Assembly (NCBI GenBank): GCA_038212305.1
Contig: JBBQUP010000028.1
Location: forward strand, 1 to 32,092
Reading direction: 5' to 3'
Source: JBBQUP01 sp038212305
Lineage (GTDB): Bacteria > Bacteroidota > Bacteroidia > Bacteroidales > Marinilabiliaceae
Length of the DNA: 32,092 nt
The notes under the pieces are model-generated. The model searched no databases, was not told where the DNA came from, and saw only the letters and a list, made by a program, of their open reading frames with translations. Position 1 is the first letter of the stretch; each line of letters opens with the position of its first letter. The position numbers were made by a program, and so were the translations under genes. Of this stretch, positions 17,215 to 24,224 are shown one piece after another.

Positions 17215-18001
17215 TTTTCTCTATTTTTATTTTAAGCAATTTCTATTGTCATTTAAAGTCACAAGAATAAGATTGACTCGAACATTAAAAACAATAAAAC
17301 AGATCGTTTGAATAATAAGCTCACAAAAATAGTGTTTTAAGGAGTAAATACGTCCACGTCATTCACTTTTTTAGTTGATTTTAATTATTCAATACTAACC
17401 GCTTGCATTGTACCTCTAATTTTGAAGAACAAAAAAATAGTCGTCCTCTTACCTTTGTTGTAAGCCTTTAATAAATTGTCTTTGATACCAAATTCAAATA
17501 AAGCAACTCAGATAACCCACCTTTTCGGACTTGTGCCGTCTTGTTAGTCGACATACACAGCATGCCCCAATAAGCAAAACAGCAGCAGCCTATTGCGTAA
17601 ACAAAGTAAATATCGCTCCATTTTAATGCTGATAAATACTCTAAACAGTCTTCATCACTGTGAAAACGACGGTGAAATTCAATCGAGTTCAACCCTGTAT
17701 ATAAACCTTTTCCCATTTAGTAAAGGTGAAAAATATCCTGCGCTCTAAACGCCTATACCAATAAATGTTTTTTTATTCGGCTATTTATAACTCTGAAAAT
17801 ATTGTCATTTACCTAATTCATCTATTTCGTCAACAAAATAGTTTCACAAAACGCACCGAATTTTATACTTCATTGCTACTTTTTGAAATTGTATAATGCT
17901 GTATAATAAGAGATATAAAACCATTACGCACCCAAACCCCACTTTTTGATTGATGATGACCTATTTTTTTAAGTTTTTATTGATTATTTGAATTTAATAA
18001 T
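17215..18001. other. Long gap with a transposase relic only
   Basis: About 790 bases separate the pheT start from the mazE promoter. They contain a decayed IS1595-type transposase N-terminus (17468-17716) and one copy of a short repeat (17842-17857). The rest is AT-rich with no convincing gene, tRNA or intact inverted terminal repeats. A -7-like TATTTTTG on the minus strand (17331 to 17324) could serve pheT but lacks a matching -33 element. Confidence 0.6.
17468..17716 (-). pseudogene. IS1595-family transposase N-terminal fragment, decayed
   Basis: The 82-codon frame begins with LNSIEFHRRFHSDEDC and continues LEYLSALKWSD. This follows the start of IS1595-type transposases, which read roughly NLIEFLKRFPDEDSCKEYLE then ALKW before a CPKCG zinc ribbon. 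Here the zinc ribbon is lost: after KWSD come IYFVYAIGCCCFAYWGMLC and then unrelated sequence up to an early stop. A different frame of the same stretch contains cysteines and basic residues resembling the second half of the ribbon (CCVCRLTRRHKS), suggesting frameshifts. The DDE catalytic domain of about 200 residues is absent and no terminal repeats are visible. It is best read as a dead remnant. Confidence 0.6.
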
Positions 18002-18009
18002 TACTTTTG
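17980..18009 (+). promoter_or_regulatory. Promoter of the mazEF operon
   Basis: TTG (17980-17982), exactly 19 nt, then TACTTTTG (18002-18009), a full match to TTG-N19-TAnnTTTG. The start near 18015 would give a leader of about 20 nt before the mazE ATG at 18037. Confidence 0.7.
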
Positions 18010-18036
18010 TGTATACATTGTTTAAACTTTAAAGAC

Positions 18037-18276
18037 ATGCAAGTAACAGTTCAAAAATGGGGTAATAGCTTGGCTGTTAGAATACCCAAATCATTTACTA
18101 AAGATGTAAATATTGTGGAAGGCACAGAGGTTGCAATGAGTATCGAAAAAGGGATGATAACATTAAAGCCTGTAAAAAACATACCTTCACTTTCTGAACT
18201 TCTTTTAATGGTAACGGATGATAATATCCATGAAGAAACCTTTACTGGAAATGTTACCGGGAGGGAAGTATGGTAA
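18037..18276 (+). CDS. mazE: MazE-like antitoxin, AbrB/SpoVT fold
   Basis: The 79-residue protein starts MQVTVQKWGNSLAVRIPKSF, the standard swapped-hairpin DNA-binding motif of MazE/AbrB antitoxins. A short acidic C-terminal part (VTDDNIHEETF) is expected to bind and neutralise the toxin. The frame is open upstream to a GTG at 18007, but that lies in the predicted promoter, so the ATG at 18037 is chosen. It overlaps the toxin gene by 7 nt (ATGGTAA), typical of translational coupling. MazE-MazF complexes usually repress their own promoter, here 17980-18009. The pair sits beside a transposase relic, fitting a horizontally acquired module. Confidence 0.92.
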   Translation: MQVTVQKWGNSLAVRIPKSFTKDVNIVEGTEVAMSIEKGMITLKPVKNIPSLSELLLMVTDDNIHEETFTGNVTGREVW

Positions 18277-18608
18277 GTGATTATATCCCTGACAGGGGTG
18301 ATGTTGTATGGGTTACTTTTGACCCACAAGCAGGGAAAGAACAATCAGGACATAGACCTGCTCTTGTGTTATCGAATAAGGAGTATAATAAACGAATAGG
18401 GTTGGCGATCCTTTGTCCAATTTCCAGTAGGGAAAAAGGTTATCCTTTCGAGGTTAAAATAAAAACAAAAGATATTTTAGGCGTTGTCCTATCAGATCAT
18501 GTTAAAAATTTCGACTGGAGAGAACGAAAAGTGAAATTTATTGCAAAAGCTCCAGTTGCTGTTATCGAAAATGTAATCTCTCTTATTAATACAATTTTAA
18601 AAGGTTAA
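18270..18608 (+). CDS. mazF: MazF/PemK-type mRNA interferase toxin
   Basis: The 112-residue protein has the MazF core: YIPDRGDVVWVTFDPQAGKE near the N-terminus, then SGHRPALVLSNKEYN, containing the conserved RPALVLS strand. ILCPISSREKGYPFEV carries the conserved Pro-x-Ser/Thr residues, and VVLSDHVKNFDWRERKVKF includes the DQ/DH loop. MazF toxins cleave mRNA at short specific sequences in the cytoplasm; the recognition sequence cannot be predicted here. The closest family members in my memory are ChpB-like toxins. Length is complete. A copy of a repeat (18605-18624) begins at the stop codon. Confidence 0.93.
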   Translation: MVSDYIPDRGDVVWVTFDPQAGKEQSGHRPALVLSNKEYNKRIGLAILCPISSREKGYPFEVKIKTKDILGVVLSDHVKNFDWRERKVKFIAKAPVAVIENVISLINTILKG

Positions 18609-18984
18609 TCTCGCAAAACGCATCTAATAAATTAAGTACCCAAATCTACTTTTATGAAATTCGAAACTTAAATATTTAAGGATTTTGGTCAATCAGATAA
18701 TTTTAATAAAATGCGTCACAATATTCTAACTATGCGTAAATTGATGTTAAAAGAACAGCACCGTTTCGGTAAATTGTCTGTTAAAATGCAATACAATTAT
18801 TGTCTTACTATTTGCAATATAGTTTATTCAACTGCCACAGGAATATTAAGAGAATCGAGCCTTTTTATTGATAAAAGAAATGCACCAAAACCTGACTTGA
18901 GTATTGAAAAAAATTATAGACCACCTAAAAGACTAAATCTATCTCGTTTACCTGTTGAATCAAATTAATCTCACAAAACCCATA
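18605..18984. repeat. Short direct repeats bounding small-gene segments
   Basis: TTAATCTCGCAAAACGCATC (18605-18624) and TTAATCTCACAAAACCCATA (18965-18984) match at 17 of 20 positions. In both, the TAA is the stop codon of the preceding reading frame. A third, weaker copy, TTTCACAAAACGCACC, is at 17842-17857, before mazEF. The copies divide the accessory region into a mazEF segment and a small-ORF segment. Confidence 0.5.
18711..18968 (+). CDS. Small basic hypothetical protein
   Basis: An open frame of 85 codons between mazF and surE. I recognise no family. The product is basic (many Lys/Arg), with a possible helix-helix core in residues ~15-50 (LMLKEQHRFGKLSVKMQYNY) and a proline-rich tail (NYRPPKRLNLSRLP). 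There is no signal peptide or clear membrane segment. Its stop codon lies inside a copy of the short direct repeat. It may be a passenger gene of the accessory pocket, the remains of a larger gene or a chance frame. Poor start context and lack of homology keep confidence low. Confidence 0.35.
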   Translation: MRHNILTMRKLMLKEQHRFGKLSVKMQYNYCLTICNIVYSTATGILRESSLFIDKRNAPKPDLSIEKNYRPPKRLNLSRLPVESN

Positions 18985-19000
18985 TACATTAAGGTTCATA

Positions 19001-19777
19001 ATGACAAAAAACAAAAAACCGCTTATTCTAGTCACCAACGACGATGGATATTACTCAAAAGGTATTGCAGCGCTCATACAAATGGTAAAACCTTATGGCG
19101 ACATTGTGGTGGTTGCACCCGATCAGGCACATTCGGGCATGTCGCATGCCATAACCGTTAAACATCCACTATTTGCGAAGGAGATTCCCAATGATATGGG
19201 CGTGAAACTGATAAAAAGCAATGGTACTCCAGCCGATTGCGTAAAACTGGCTATTAATAAACTACTTGATCGAAAACCCGACTTTTGCGTTTCGGGCATT
19301 AATCACGGAAGCAACAGCTCCGTTAGCGTGCATTACAGCGGAACAATAGGAGCAGCTAGGGAAGCAGCGTTATATGGTATTCCATCTATAGGTTTTAGCT
19401 TATTATCCTATGATCATGATGCTGATTTTTTATTGGCTACACCATGGTTCGAAAAAATATTTAAACTAGCTTTAAAACAAGGTATTGAAACAGGAATTTA
19501 TTGGAATGTGAATGCACCTTATGGCATAGACATTAAAGGGATTAGAACTTGCAGACAAAACAATGGCCGATGGATAGAGGAGTTTCTGGAACGAAAAGAT
19601 CCACGCAATGAAACCTACTACTGGTTAACAGGTCGTTTTCAAAATGATGAACCTGAAGCCACTGATACTGACGAATACCTTCTTGAAAATGGGTATGTTA
19701 CATTAGTTCCTTGCTTGCTCGATATTAGTTGCACATCATCGATTAATAAACTAAACAAAGCTGTAAATGAATTGTAA
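19001..19777 (+). CDS. surE: 5'/3'-nucleotidase SurE
   Basis: SurE is a metal-dependent nucleoside monophosphatase and exopolyphosphatase found in the cytoplasm or periphery. The 258-residue protein has the metal-binding NDDG (residues 13-16, Asp14/Asp15), Ser45 in DQAHSGMSHA and Asn101 in SGINHGSN, the standard ligands. Also present are the family segments KSNGTPADCVKLAI and YSGTIGAAREAALYGIPSIG. The start is ATG in a GGTTCATAATG context, about 15 nt after a copy of the short direct repeat. The next gene overlaps its 3' end by 11 nt. It heads the run surE, small membrane protein, lpxB. Confidence 0.95.
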   Translation: MTKNKKPLILVTNDDGYYSKGIAALIQMVKPYGDIVVVAPDQAHSGMSHAITVKHPLFAKEIPNDMGVKLIKSNGTPADCVKLAINKLLDRKPDFCVSGINHGSNSSVSVHYSGTIGAAREAALYGIPSIGFSLLSYDHDADFLLATPWFEKIFKLALKQGIETGIYWNVNAPYGIDIKGIRTCRQNNGRWIEEFLERKDPRNETYYWLTGRFQNDEPEATDTDEYLLENGYVTLVPCLLDISCTSSINKLNKAVNEL

Positions 19778-20063
19778 ATGCAACAAGTTGATTTTTGGCC
19801 TTTTAGCTGGATTAATCCTCCCTTTAGGCACTGCATTTTTGATTTTTAAATTGCGATACGAAGGAAGTTATAACTTTCAGGAATTTTTGCACGGACTCGT
19901 GACATTGAAAAGTTTAGGCCGATTAATTAGCATAAGCACATTGACGAATCTGGCATTGTTCATGTTAGCGGTAACATTCGATCGACTTTTATTTGCGCGG
20001 GGACTAGTCATATCTACAGCCTTTTGGATGCTAGTGGTGCTAATCGTAAAGTTTGCTTTATAG
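19767..20063 (+). CDS. Small membrane protein between surE and lpxB
   Basis: The 98-residue product has three hydrophobic segments: KLIFGLLAGLILPLGTAFLI (residues 7-26), TLTNLALFMLAVTF in the middle and STAFWMLVVLIVKFAL at the end. It starts MNCKCNK with two cysteines but has no convincing lipobox. No characterised family is recognised. The start codon lies inside surE, with an 11-nt overlap, so translation is probably coupled. Placement next to lpxB suggests an inner-membrane envelope role; this is inference from context. The reading frame is tight and fully open, which favours a real gene over a chance frame. Confidence 0.75.
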   Translation: MNCKCNKLIFGLLAGLILPLGTAFLIFKLRYEGSYNFQEFLHGLVTLKSLGRLISISTLTNLALFMLAVTFDRLLFARGLVISTAFWMLVVLIVKFAL

Positions 20064-20075
20064 AAAAAAGACACA

Positions 20076-20154
20076 AGTATCAAGACACAAGATAAAAGAC
20101 ATTTAAAAACAAATTATCTTGATACTAACATCTTGATACTCATATCTCGATACT
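20076..20154 (+). repeat. TCTTGATACT repeat hairpin before lpxB
   Basis: TCTTGATACT occurs at 20117-20126 and 20131-20140, and as TCTCGATACT at 20145-20154: three units at an exact 14-nt period. The reverse complement AGTATCAAGA is at 20076-20085, so the block folds into a hairpin. It ends 13 nt before the lpxB ATG. Confidence 0.7.
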
Positions 20155-20167
20155 AAGAATAAAAAAA

Positions 20168-21301
20168 ATGAAATACTACTTAATTGCCGGTGAAGCATCA
20201 GGCGACTTGCATGGCGCTAATTTAATGAAGGAGATTAAAATACTAGATTCGCAGGCTGAGTTTCGATTTTGGGGAGGCGACTTAATGGCTGCAATAGCCG
20301 GCGAACCAGTAAAACATTATAAAGAGCTGGCTTTTATGGGCGTTTTCGAAGTGGTTGCCAACCTGAAAACCATTCAGAGAAACTTTAAACTATGCGAAGC
20401 TGATCTGCTTAATTATCAGCCCGATGTATTAATTCTTATTGATTATCCCGGCTTTAATCTTCGAATGGCTGAGTTTGCAACTAAAAACAAAATAAAAGTC
20501 TTTTATTACATTTCGCCAAAACTTTGGGCATGGAATACCAGAAGGGTGAAAAAAATCAAACGGTATGTAGATAAATTATTCACCATCCTGCCTTTTGAAA
20601 CCGATTTTTACAAAAAATACAGCATCGACGTACTCTATTCGGGAAACCCATTGCTAGATGCCATAGATACCAGAAATAACAAAGATGAGTCGTTCGAAAC
20701 TTTTATTAATCGGAACCAATTGCCATCAAAACCCATTGTAGCTCTTTTAGCAGGTAGTCGAAAACAAGAGATCAGTCGAATTTTGCCTGACATGCTGGCA
20801 ATGGTCGATAAATTTCCAAACTATCAGTTTATAATCGCCGGAGCACCTTCCTTTTCGCAGGCAGATTATCAGCTTTATCTCAAAAATAAAAAGGTAGCAG
20901 TTCTATTTTCTCAGACCTACGAATTGTTGCAGCAAGCGCATGCAGCTTTAGTAACATCGGGAACAGCAACGCTCGAAACAGCTTTACTAAACTGCCCCCA
21001 AGTGGTGTGCTACCGTATGTGGGGCGGATGGTTTACCGATTGGGCTGCCAAAAAGGTTATTATTAAAGTACCCTATATTTCGTTGGTTAATTTAATACTC
21101 AACCGCGAAGCAGTAAAAGAACTATTTCAAAGTACGTTTACTTTAGAATCGCTAGAGCATGAACTCAAACAATTGTGCGATAATCAAGAATATCGAGCGG
21201 AAATATTCGAAAATTATAACGATTTAAAACAGATGATGGGTGAGCCAGGAAGCAGCAAAATCACAGCACGCTTGATGCTTAAGCATCTTTCTGAGATATG
21301 A
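20168..21301 (+). CDS. lpxB: Lipid-A-disaccharide synthase
   Basis: LpxB (GT19) joins UDP-2,3-diacylglucosamine and lipid X to make the lipid A disaccharide at the inner membrane's cytoplasmic face. The 377-residue length is standard. The N-terminus MKYYLIAGEASGDLHGANLM is diagnostic. Further family segments are LAFMGVFEVVANL, LIDYPGFNLRMAEFA, YYISPKLWAWNTRRVKKIKR, LLAGSRKQEI and ALVTSGTATLETALL. It shows that the cell makes lipopolysaccharide. It lies just downstream of a repeat hairpin (20076-20154), and a second repeat block begins at its stop codon. Confidence 0.97.
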   Translation: MKYYLIAGEASGDLHGANLMKEIKILDSQAEFRFWGGDLMAAIAGEPVKHYKELAFMGVFEVVANLKTIQRNFKLCEADLLNYQPDVLILIDYPGFNLRMAEFATKNKIKVFYYISPKLWAWNTRRVKKIKRYVDKLFTILPFETDFYKKYSIDVLYSGNPLLDAIDTRNNKDESFETFINRNQLPSKPIVALLAGSRKQEISRILPDMLAMVDKFPNYQFIIAGAPSFSQADYQLYLKNKKVAVLFSQTYELLQQAHAALVTSGTATLETALLNCPQVVCYRMWGGWFTDWAAKKVIIKVPYISLVNLILNREAVKELFQSTFTLESLEHELKQLCDNQEYRAEIFENYNDLKQMMGEPGSSKITARLMLKHLSEI

Positions 21302-21308
21302 GATGTGA

Positions 21309-21437
21309 GACACAAGAAACAAGAAACGAGACTATGAGACTATGAGATACGATATACAAGACATCTTGATACTTTTGTCTTGTTTCTTGATACTTGCGTC
21401 TTAATACTAATTTACTTGATACTAATTACTTGATATT
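21309..21437 (+). repeat. Repeat hairpin between lpxB and gldF
   Basis: A purine-rich arm (21309-21332) pairs with a pyrimidine-rich arm (21377-21400) at about 20 of 24 positions. NCTTGATACT-type units recur at 21364, 21385, 21399, 21414 and 21428, mostly 14-15 nt apart. It begins 8 nt after the lpxB stop and ends 7 nt before the gldF ATG. Confidence 0.7.
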
Positions 21438-21444
21438 ATTTTTT

Positions 21445-22173
21445 ATGAAAGCTTTACTAATTAAAGAGATTTCATCATTTTTCAACTCTATTACCGGATA
21501 CTTAGTTATAAGTGTGTTTTTAACCATTAACGGATTATTTCTTTGGGTTATTCCTGGAAATATGAATGTTATTTTTGGCGGATATTCGACACTTGAATCG
21601 CTTTTTTACATGGCACCTTGGGTGTATTTGTTTTTAGTGCCTGCGATTACCATGCGATTATTTTCGGAAGAGAAAAAAGCTGGCACCATCGAGCTTTTAT
21701 TAACTCGTCCGATTCATTTATTTGAAATTGTATTGGCGAAGTATTTGGCTGGCTTAGTATTAGTGACATTATCACTATTACCCACGCTTGTATATTTTTA
21801 TACCGTTTATCAAATGGGTAATCCCATTGGAAACATTGATATGGGCGCAACTTGGGGATCCTATTTAGGATTGGTTTTATTGGCAGCGGTTTATGTGGCC
21901 ATTGGCGTATTTTCATCATCACTTACCTCCAATCAAATAGTTGCATTTATCACAGGCACACTGCTTTGCTTTTTGTTTTATTATGGCTTTGAATCGTTAA
22001 CACTGTTACCTTCAATATCCGAAAGTTCATCATTTTTCACACTCCTTGGCATTGATGCCCATTACAATTCAATGAGTCGAGGTGTAATTGATTCGCGCGA
22101 CTTGGTCTATTTTTTCTCGGTCATTGCACTTTTTTTATTCTCCACCAAAATGGTTATTGAGATAAAAAGGTAA
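21445..22173 (+). CDS. gldF: Gliding-motility ABC transporter permease GldF
   Basis: The 242-residue integral membrane protein matches ABC-2-type permeases of the GldF kind: MKALLIKEISSFFNSITGYL at the N-terminus, then FLVPAITMRLFSEEKKAGTI and ELLLTRPIHLFEIVLAKYLA, followed by six or so TM segments. In Flavobacterium GldF works with GldG and the ATPase GldA. Its presence does not prove gliding, since many non-gliding Bacteroidota keep it. The frame is open 17 codons further up to a TTG, but that stretch is the TCTTGATACT repeat, so the ATG is chosen; 242 residues also fits the family. gldG follows after 238 nt holding repeats. Confidence 0.92.
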   Translation: MKALLIKEISSFFNSITGYLVISVFLTINGLFLWVIPGNMNVIFGGYSTLESLFYMAPWVYLFLVPAITMRLFSEEKKAGTIELLLTRPIHLFEIVLAKYLAGLVLVTLSLLPTLVYFYTVYQMGNPIGNIDMGATWGSYLGLVLLAAVYVAIGVFSSSLTSNQIVAFITGTLLCFLFYYGFESLTLLPSISESSSFFTLLGIDAHYNSMSRGVIDSRDLVYFFSVIALFLFSTKMVIEIKR

Positions 22174-22175
22174 GC

Positions 22176-22350
22176 GAATCTCTTCTATCTGTCTAAAGTT
22201 AATTATATTTTAAGTGCTTCATAGGAAATAGTGTCGTATTTTATTTAGCTAATCATCTTATAAACAGCATAAACGAAAACCAATAAATAGGTCTTAGACC
22301 TTAATCCAATTTAAAAGATGAAAAGATAAAGAGACAGATAGACGAGATTC
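22176..22350. repeat. 19-bp inverted repeat bracketing the dispersed element
   Basis: GAATCTCTTCTATCTGTCT (22176-22194) is the reverse complement of AGACAGATAGACGAGATTC (22332-22350) at 18 of 19 positions. The left arm begins 2 nt after the gldF stop. The arms enclose the 92-bp dispersed element (22211-22302), but the element's other copy lacks such arms. Confidence 0.65.
22211..22302 (-). repeat. 92-bp dispersed element, copy 1
   Basis: Read on the minus strand this copy starts AAGGTCTAAGACCTATTT and ends ACTTA. It matches 26557-26648 over 92 nt at roughly three quarters of positions by eye, including TGTTTATAA and ATTAGCTAA blocks. The palindrome AGGTCTTAGACCT lies at the gldG-proximal end. 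Confidence 0.7.
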
Positions 22351-22398
22351 ATGCAGATCTTATCTATCAGTCTTCCTCTCTTAACATCTTCCTCTCTT
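22314..22398 (+). repeat. Purine/pyrimidine hairpin before gldG
   Basis: A purine-rich arm (from 22316, AAGATGAAAAGATAAAGAG) can pair with a pyrimidine-rich arm (to 22398) at about 24 of 33 positions. The right arm carries TCTTCCTCTCTTAA twice, at 22371 and 22387, a 16-nt period. It ends 13 nt before the gldG ATG, like the blocks before lpxB and gldF. Confidence 0.5.
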
Positions 22399-22411
22399 AA
22401 AAACAAAAACA

Positions 22412-24118
22412 ATGAACACATACAAGAATCCAGTTTCAGCAATAACCAAAATACTCATTGTTATTTCAATTATTTTGGCTGTCAACTATATTGCTTTACA
22501 GTTTTATTTCCGAATTGATTTAACATCAGATAATCGATACACGCTAACGGATCAAACCAAGCAACTAATTGAAACATTAGATGAGGATGTAAATATTAAG
22601 ATATATCTCAGTGGCGATTTAAACCCCGGATTCAAAAACCTGTCGGAATCAACCCGGCAAATGCTGACTGATTTAAGTCAACTATCCGGCCGAAAGGTTA
22701 CTTTTCGATTTATTGATCCCAACAAAGGATCATCGACCGAGAAGACAGAATTATACGCTCAGTTTAAAGAAAAAAACATTGAACCCGTACCGGTTTTTGA
22801 AACCTCCGAAGATGGACGAAATACCCGATCATTGGTATTCCCCTATGCCATTGTCAACTATAAAAACAAAGACATTACAGTCAATCTACTCGATAATATC
22901 AGAGGTTTTTCGGGTACCGAGAATTTAAACACCTCAATTGAAACTCTTGAGTTTAAATTTATGGATGCGCTTCGCCAATTAACCATCACTCAAAAACCTA
23001 AAATCGCATTTATCGAAGGACATGGAGAATTGGATGAGCTGGATGTTATGGATTTAACTTCATCTCTAAATAACTACTATCAGGTTGATCGCGGACAAGC
23101 TGGACTTGATCCCTCATTATTGGATCCTTACAAGGTATTAATTATTGCGAAGCCTCAAACACCATTTAGCGAAACCGATAAATACATTATAGATCAATAC
23201 GTTATGAAAGGTGGAAGAATTTTATGGATGATTGATGCTGTGAATGTAACGTTAGACAGTTTAACTCGCTCCGATCAAACTATTGGGTTTTATAACGATT
23301 TAAATATAAACGACCTTCTGTTTAAATATGGTTTTCGAGTCAACCCAGTATTAATTGAAGACATCCAAGCTGCTATGATACCCATAAATGTTTCGCCCAT
23401 GGGTAAAGCACCCAAGTTTGTCCCAGCTCCTTGGCTTTTCAATCCGTTGCTAACGCCTAATAACCAAAGCCCTATTAGCCGAAATATTAATGTAGTTAAA
23501 GGCGAGTTTGTGAGTTACATTGATACAGTAGGCGAAAACACAGGTCTGAAACGAACGACACTTCTATCCACGTCTCAGTTCACCAAAATTAACCTAACTC
23601 CTATTCCTATTTCGTTAAGCATGGTAAACGATAAGCCTAAACGCGAAGAGTTTAATAAAAAATTCTTACCCGTAGCCATCGCTGCCGAAGGAGAATTTCA
23701 GTCAAATTTTACAAATAGGATGAAGCCTATGGGTATTATTGATACGCGCGACATACCCCTATCTAAAAGTATAAAAACACGTCAGGTAGTAATCGCCGAT
23801 GGAGATATTGCTTGCAATACAGTTCGATTCAAGCAATCTCGACCGCAAATCATCCCACTTGGCTTCGATGAAGTATCGAATCAAACGTATGGTAACAAGC
23901 AATTTATTGTCAACACAATTCAATACTTAGCCAATGATGAAGGCTGGTTAGAACTCCGGTCAAAAAGCAGAGTACTGCGTTTATTAGATAAAGAAAAAAT
24001 AAGCAGTGGAACCACCTTATTAAAGATCCTTAATTTATTACTACCTCTTTTATTAATTATCATTCCAGGAATTTTATTTCTCATCAGACGAAAAGCTCGA
24101 TATGGCAAAAGATATTAA
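22412..24118 (+). CDS. gldG: Gliding-motility ABC transporter auxiliary protein GldG
   Basis: GldG is the large periplasmic partner of GldF. The 568-residue protein has an N-terminal TM anchor (residues ~12-31, ILIVISIILAVNYIALQFYF) and then the family start RIDLTSDNRYTLTDQTKQLI. A DUF4350/ABC_transp_aux-like domain follows (IAFIEGHGELDEL, GRILWMIDAVN). A C-terminal TM segment (LLKILNLLLPLLLIIIPGIL) ends in basic residues RRKARYGKRY, so the bulk faces the periplasm. It follows gldF with a repeat-filled gap and precedes dnaN; gldF-gldG next to dnaN is an arrangement I have seen in other Bacteroidota. Confidence 0.92.
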   Translation: MNTYKNPVSAITKILIVISIILAVNYIALQFYFRIDLTSDNRYTLTDQTKQLIETLDEDVNIKIYLSGDLNPGFKNLSESTRQMLTDLSQLSGRKVTFRFIDPNKGSSTEKTELYAQFKEKNIEPVPVFETSEDGRNTRSLVFPYAIVNYKNKDITVNLLDNIRGFSGTENLNTSIETLEFKFMDALRQLTITQKPKIAFIEGHGELDELDVMDLTSSLNNYYQVDRGQAGLDPSLLDPYKVLIIAKPQTPFSETDKYIIDQYVMKGGRILWMIDAVNVTLDSLTRSDQTIGFYNDLNINDLLFKYGFRVNPVLIEDIQAAMIPINVSPMGKAPKFVPAPWLFNPLLTPNNQSPISRNINVVKGEFVSYIDTVGENTGLKRTTLLSTSQFTKINLTPIPISLSMVNDKPKREEFNKKFLPVAIAAEGEFQSNFTNRMKPMGIIDTRDIPLSKSIKTRQVVIADGDIACNTVRFKQSRPQIIPLGFDEVSNQTYGNKQFIVNTIQYLANDEGWLELRSKSRVLRLLDKEKISSGTTLLKILNLLLPLLLIIIPGILFLIRRKARYGKRY

Positions 24119-24133
24119 CAATAAAACCAGAGT

Positions 24134-24175
24134 TGTGAACAAATAATTGCGAGTTATCAACAGGGTTGTGAATAA
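24134..24175. promoter_or_regulatory. Cluster of DnaA-box-like sites upstream of dnaN
   Basis: TGTGAACAA (24134-24142; reverse complement TTGTTCACA), TTATCAACA (24154-24162; one mismatch to TTATCCACA) and TGTGAATAA (24167-24175; reverse complement TTATTCACA, fitting TTWTNCACA). Three sites within 42 bp, followed by AT-rich DNA, could be DnaA control of dnaN or part of an origin. Confidence 0.45.
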
Positions 24176-24224
24176 AGGTTAATAACAATGACTACGTACT
24201 AATCCTCGTTAACTTGATTTTTAA

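Noticed and set aside
17215..18000. tRNA or rRNA gene in the long pheT-mazE gap
   Set aside because: No cloverleaf with a GTTCRANNC-type T-loop was found on either strand.
18605..18984. Integron-type gene cassettes with attC sites
   Set aside because: The repeats follow stop codons as attC sites would, but no long imperfect palindrome with GTTRRRY/RYYYAAC ends is present and no integrase is in view.
20076..21437. CRISPR array
   Set aside because: The ~14-nt period, 10-nt units and lack of unique spacers of 30 nt or cas genes exclude it.
21394..21444. 17-codon N-terminal extension of GldF from a TTG
   Set aside because: The extension is translated repeat DNA (TCTTAATACT, ACTTGATACT units); the ATG at 21445 gives the usual GldF start and length.
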